This document shows, piece after piece, positions 61,086 to 64,000 of a DNA stretch of 64,000 bases. Source of the DNA: Elusimicrobiota bacterium (GTDB taxonomy: Bacteria > Elusimicrobiota > Elusimicrobia > JACQPE01). The DNA lies in NCBI GenBank assembly GCA_016180815.1, contig JACPAN010000015.1:1-64000 (forward strand). The letters run 5' to 3'. Numbering within the stretch: the stretch's first letter is position 1; each line of letters begins with the position of its first letter. Position numbers and translations under genes: made by a program. Below the pieces are notes generated by a model. That model was given only the letters and a program-made list of their open reading frames with translations. It had not been told where the DNA came from and made no database searches.

Positions 61086-61457
61086 TTAAGAGCGCTCGCC
61101 GAGTTCGACGACCAACGGCTGTTCGCCCTCTCCGTCCTGCGGCAAAAGCCAAAAATAAGTCACTTGAGCTTTGGCGACGCCTAAAAGCCTCTGACGAGTG
61201 ATCAGCTTGGCTGTTTTAAGATCATAGACGGAGGCGTTGGCCACGGTCAGAATCCCGGTGCCGCCGCGATCGGCATACCAGAGGACGTCGGAGAGCCTTT
61301 TGCAGTAATTCTGAGCCTCAACGGGAATCTTGATAAAACCTTCGACGCGCTCAGTAGATGTGCGGACTTCGACACGGACATCCTTGGTCTGAGATGCAAA
61401 AGCGCCTGTTGCGTCCGCGTTCACGTTTTCGCACGGCTGATTATCAGGGGTACTCAT
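61086..61457 (-). CDS. Small protein of unknown function
   Basis: A 123-residue cytoplasmic protein with no signal or membrane segment. It starts with a polar, low-complexity stretch (~1-25), then a compact beta-rich region (VRVEVRTSTERVEGFIKIP, LWYADRGGTGILTVANASVYDL, AQVTYFWLLP). I recognise no family. A perfect TTGACA promoter lies upstream, so it is likely a single-gene transcript. GGAGGT lies 13 bases before the ATG, a rather long gap. Confidence 0.65.
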   Translation of the reverse strand: MSTPDNQPCENVNADATGAFASQTKDVRVEVRTSTERVEGFIKIPVEAQNYCKRLSDVLWYADRGGTGILTVANASVYDLKTAKLITRQRLLGVAKAQVTYFWLLPQDGEGEQPLVVELGERS

Positions 61458-61487
61458 TTTTATTTGACCACCTCCAGCGTTGATGCA

Positions 61488-61516
61488 ATTTAATCAACTT
61501 GTTCGGAATATGTCAA
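61488..61516 (-). promoter_or_regulatory. Sigma-70-type promoter of the 61086-61457 gene
   Basis: On the minus strand TTGACA (61511-61516) is a consensus -35, followed after exactly 17 bp by TTAAAT (61488-61493), four of six matches to -10. The start codon is about 31 bases further on. Placement after a hairpin that ends the upstream unit supports it. Confidence 0.7.
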
Positions 61517-61533
61517 TACCCTAAAAGTCCAAA

Positions 61534-61554
61534 GTCCCATTTTTTGAATGGGAC
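61534..61554 (-). terminator. Hairpin terminator of the recN unit
   Basis: GTCCCATT (61534-61541) and AATGGGAC (61547-61554) form a perfect 8-bp stem with a 5-base loop. On the minus strand it is followed by TTTGGACTTTT. It lies after the 61580-62071 gene and before the next promoter, so it probably ends the nadK-recN transcript. The T-run is interrupted. Confidence 0.5.
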
Positions 61555-61579
61555 CGCTGTTTTTATTAAAAACCGGCGA

Positions 61580-62071
61580 TTAAAAAGAAAAAACCGCTCC
61601 TGCCGTAAAACTCAGGTTATAACCAACAGACGGCGCCATCCGGATTAATGGAATCAAACGGACAAAAAAAGAAAACGGGGAATCTTGAATAACAAGTTCC
61701 TGCGCCAACACAGGACCGACTCCGAAAACCGTTTTTTTGTCGAAACGAAAATGGACGGCGGCGCCCAAATGGCTGGCCAAAGAAACACGCTGGTCTTTAA
61801 GGGTCGCTAGTCCGGGGAAACGATGCTGCCACCCGGCATTGACGCTTAGATCATCGGACCAAGCTCCCGCGTCGACAAAAATACGATTAGCCCGGTCCGC
61901 ATGAAAATCAATGGTCATACCGGTGGGCGCCCCCAAAATAACGCCGAAATGCCCGGCCTCGCGCAACGCGCGGGCCTGGGCCGATGCCGTAGCCGTCTGA
62001 ACGAACACGCAAGCGGCAAAAACAACGCTAAGACGCAATATGTTGCGGTAATTCAAGCAATTGATTGACAT
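61580..62071 (-). CDS. Small outer-membrane protein of unknown function
   Basis: A 163-residue protein with a signal sequence (LRLSVVFAACVFVQTATASA) and a mature part of beta strands ending TAGAVFSF, a C-terminal Phe typical of barrels. It contains glycine-rich turns (HFGVILGAPTGMTIDF, HLGAAVHFRF). The ATG at 62071 overlaps recN by 44 bp; an in-frame TTG at 62038 would give a start nearer the signal peptide. No family recognised. Confidence 0.68.
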   Translation of the reverse strand: MSINCLNYRNILRLSVVFAACVFVQTATASAQARALREAGHFGVILGAPTGMTIDFHADRANRIFVDAGAWSDDLSVNAGWQHRFPGLATLKDQRVSLASHLGAAVHFRFDKKTVFGVGPVLAQELVIQDSPFSFFVRLIPLIRMAPSVGYNLSFTAGAVFSF

Positions 62072-63749
62072 AAGCCTCCAATACCCCCCTTTCTTTTGCG
62101 GACACAGCGCCCAAAAGCCTCATCATTTCGGTTTTGATGTCTCCGGCACCCTCAAGCCGGCGCAAATCCGCCGTCGTTCGGCCGCCCGCCGTGCGCTTGC
62201 CCACGCGAAAAAGCGTTTTAGCGCGTCCGGCCAGCATGGGCGAATGCGTTACGGCAATGATTTGATGCTCGGCGGCCAGCGACTGAAGCCGCTGGGCGAC
62301 CAAAGCCGCGACCTGGCTCGATAGCCCCTGTTCCACTTCATCGAGCAAGAGAACCCAGGGGACCTCGGCCCGGCGGCCTTTATTCATATTTAAACTTTTA
62401 AGAGCCAGCGCCACGCGGGACGACTCCCCTCCCGAAGCGATCCGGCGAAGCTCTTTTTTACCTTCCCCCGGATTGGGCGAAAAATGGCAAACAATATGAT
62501 CCGCGCCTTGAGAACCCAGCGTTTCCACGGGCACGCTCTCAAATTCGATTGTCGCCTGTTCCAAACCCAGCAGGCGGACTTCTTTGGTCGCTTTTTGGCT
62601 GAGATCCTTGGCTGCTGCCGATCTCTGCAGCGAAAGAGCCTCCGCCTCCTTGCGGGCAGCGCGCTCCAAGCGAGCGGCTTCCTCGGCTAAACGGGCTTCC
62701 TCGGCCGCGGCATTGGCCAGCCGCTGCCGGTCCTGGGCGAATTTTATTTTCAACGAAGACAACTCTTCCGTCCGACTTAAACGATGTTTGGCTAAAAGCC
62801 TATCGATTTTCGCTTTCAACCCCAACAATTCATCCAGACGCGCCGGATCAAACTCCAATGAATGCCGTATTTGTTCGGCAAAACGGAGCGCCTCACCGGC
62901 AGCTTCGCGGGCCTGAGCCAAACGCTCGGCCAGCAAAACGACGTCGTTACGCTCGCCCAATCGGGACCTCAAACGCTCGGCCAGCAAAGCGGCCCGGGAC
63001 AACGCTTGAACGGCGTCGGCGTCGGGATTCTCAAGGCTGTCCATCAGGCCGGCCATCTGCTCGGCGACCTCGCCCTTGGCAACCCATAAAGGGAGATCGT
63101 CCGTCAGCGCAGCCAACGTTTTGGGGTCAAAATCGATCTCCTGCAGCTCCTTCAAATGATGCTCGATCAGCTCCAGACCGGGCAAATTCCGGCCGACGAA
63201 ATCCCGATGTTGTTCGAGTTCGCCCAGCGCTTCCCGCCAGGCATCAAAGGCCTCCGCGTAAGCGGACAAAAATTTGTCGTAACGCCCCCAATGATCCAAA
63301 AAGGCTTGGGCGAACGAGGGGTCATAAAGAGACGCGCTTTCACCTTGCCCATGAACTTCCAGAATGGCTTGACCCAAACGCTTAAGGCTCGACAAAGCCG
63401 CCGGCATATCCTGCAGAAACGCCCGGCTTCTTCCGGAATCCGCCTCAAAAACCCGCTTAATGGTCAATACGCCGTCTTCGACGTCAACGCCTTTTTCGGC
63501 AAGCTCGGCCGCAAGGCGCGGCGAACTCCGCCGGTTCACAAGGCAGCGCGCCGCAACTTCAAGGCAACGCTCGCCCCGCCGGACGAGATCAGCGGGCGCC
63601 GGGCCGTCGCCGAAAAGAAAACGGATCGATTTCAATAAAAGGGATTTCCCGGCCCCGGTTTCGCCCGTGATGACGTTCAAACCGGAAGTCAATTCGATGG
63701 AAAGCGTGTCGATAATGCCCAGGTTTTTAATCGTCAGTTCTTCAATCAT
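62028..63749 (-). CDS. recN: DNA repair protein RecN
   Basis: A 573-residue SMC-like ATPase for double-strand break repair. Walker A is TGETGAGKSLLL near residue 32, the long central coiled coil runs about 160-370, the signature is RIASGGESSRVALALKSL, and Walker B is VLLLDEVEQGLSS. The start has the family pattern IEELTIKNLGIIDTLSIEL. It begins five bases after nadK, the common nadK-recN order. Very sure. Confidence 0.96.
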   Translation of the reverse strand: MIEELTIKNLGIIDTLSIELTSGLNVITGETGAGKSLLLKSIRFLFGDGPAPADLVRRGERCLEVAARCLVNRRSSPRLAAELAEKGVDVEDGVLTIKRVFEADSGRSRAFLQDMPAALSSLKRLGQAILEVHGQGESASLYDPSFAQAFLDHWGRYDKFLSAYAEAFDAWREALGELEQHRDFVGRNLPGLELIEHHLKELQEIDFDPKTLAALTDDLPLWVAKGEVAEQMAGLMDSLENPDADAVQALSRAALLAERLRSRLGERNDVVLLAERLAQAREAAGEALRFAEQIRHSLEFDPARLDELLGLKAKIDRLLAKHRLSRTEELSSLKIKFAQDRQRLANAAAEEARLAEEAARLERAARKEAEALSLQRSAAAKDLSQKATKEVRLLGLEQATIEFESVPVETLGSQGADHIVCHFSPNPGEGKKELRRIASGGESSRVALALKSLNMNKGRRAEVPWVLLLDEVEQGLSSQVAALVAQRLQSLAAEHQIIAVTHSPMLAGRAKTLFRVGKRTAGGRTTADLRRLEGAGDIKTEMMRLLGAVSAKERGVLEAYVNQLLELPQHIAS

Positions 63750-63754
63750 GAATG

Positions 63755-64000
63755 TTAAGCGGCCCAGTGCAGTTTTTCACGCAAAAAATCAAAATACGTG
63801 TGTTTACGGCTTCGAAGCAAAATAAACGAAGCGTGGTGCCGGCGTAAAATGACCCAATCGCCGTCCGCCATTTCCTGGGAAAGCTGGCCGTCCAAGACCA
63901 CCGCCGCTCGGGATGCTTCCCCCCGATAAGGGCAAAGTTTGACGGTCAACGCCTGCGCGGAATCAATCAACAGGGGGCGCTGGGTCAGGCTGTGCGAAGC
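63755..64000 (-). CDS. nadK: NAD kinase (3' end only)
   Basis: The frame is open to the window edge, so only the C-terminal ~81 residues are visible. They match NAD kinase: LTQRPLLID (the conserved SNRPIV region), VVLDGQLSQEMADGDWVIL (substrate strand) and the terminal YFDFLREKLHWAA. The enzyme makes NADP from NAD. The order with recN supports the call. No start can be given. Confidence 0.9.
   Translation of the reverse strand, partial: ASHSLTQRPLLIDSAQALTVKLCPYRGEASRAAVVLDGQLSQEMADGDWVILRRHHASFILLRSRKHTYFDFLREKLHWAA

Overview
The window looks like the chromosome of an uncultured diderm (Gram-negative) bacterium of medium GC content. Outer-membrane traits are clear: several beta-barrel proteins, a LolA-like carrier with a LolCDE-like transporter, PBP1A, and type IV pilus ATPases. 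The surface proteins combine fibronectin type III repeats, PorV-like barrels and FlgD-like C-terminal domains. Together with the mixture of housekeeping genes this is compatible with Elusimicrobiota or a neighbouring candidate phylum. That placement is inference; no rRNA gene is present to confirm it.

Layout. 1-5501: a tightly overlapping plus-strand operon of a fibronectin-type surface protein (cut by the window edge), a PorV-like barrel with a LysM tail, a soluble histidine kinase, and a receiver domain joined through one membrane helix to a beta-propeller. 5535-11532: translation and housekeeping genes (def, fmt, htpX, a PASTA protein, rpe, rpsP, trmD, rplS, yraN). 11510-14008 (minus): a membrane-fused spermidine-synthase-like protein. 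14203-20421: a complete SUF iron-sulfur operon headed by an Rrf2 regulator (rrf2-sufC-sufB-sufD-Rieske-sufS-sufU-sufT). 20434-26135: smpB, tRNA-Leu(CAG), a membrane protein, purB, an MFS exporter, obg, rpmA, rplU. 26242-33271: a nadD-yqeK fusion, LCP protein, pilT, a GAF-like protein, rsfS and argS. 33402-38908: a secreted cysteine-motif protein, then a minus-strand Lol-like operon ending in a beta-barrel. 39098-45679 (minus): a split methylmalonyl-CoA mutase locus (mcmA, mcmB, meaB) with pilB and a degenerate GAF/HD-GYP gene embedded in it.

45653-45928 is a 276-bp palindromic element with perfect 32-bp terminal inverted repeats and two internal arms that are inverted copies of each other. 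It touches the stop codon of a secreted subtilase on one side and the apparent start codon of a DUF192 gene on the other. 47684-51939 carries a barrel protein, a lysine-catabolism-like pair and queF. 52043-54770 is an AT-rich island between tRNA-Arg(GCG) and a tRNA-Leu interrupted by a 219-nt group I intron. The island holds an HNH endonuclease, a CsgG/FlgO-cyclophilin fusion and an unknown protein. 55124-64000 carries ftsB, eno, PBP1A, an amidase, two unknown genes, recN and the 3' end of nadK.

The most unusual items are the intron-bearing tRNA-Leu with the tRNA-bounded island, the double-palindrome element at 45653, the receiver-membrane-propeller protein, and the Lol-like operon whose ATPase has a ~70-residue insertion. 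No intergenic stretch without a gene exceeds about 300 bases; the longest are described among the features.
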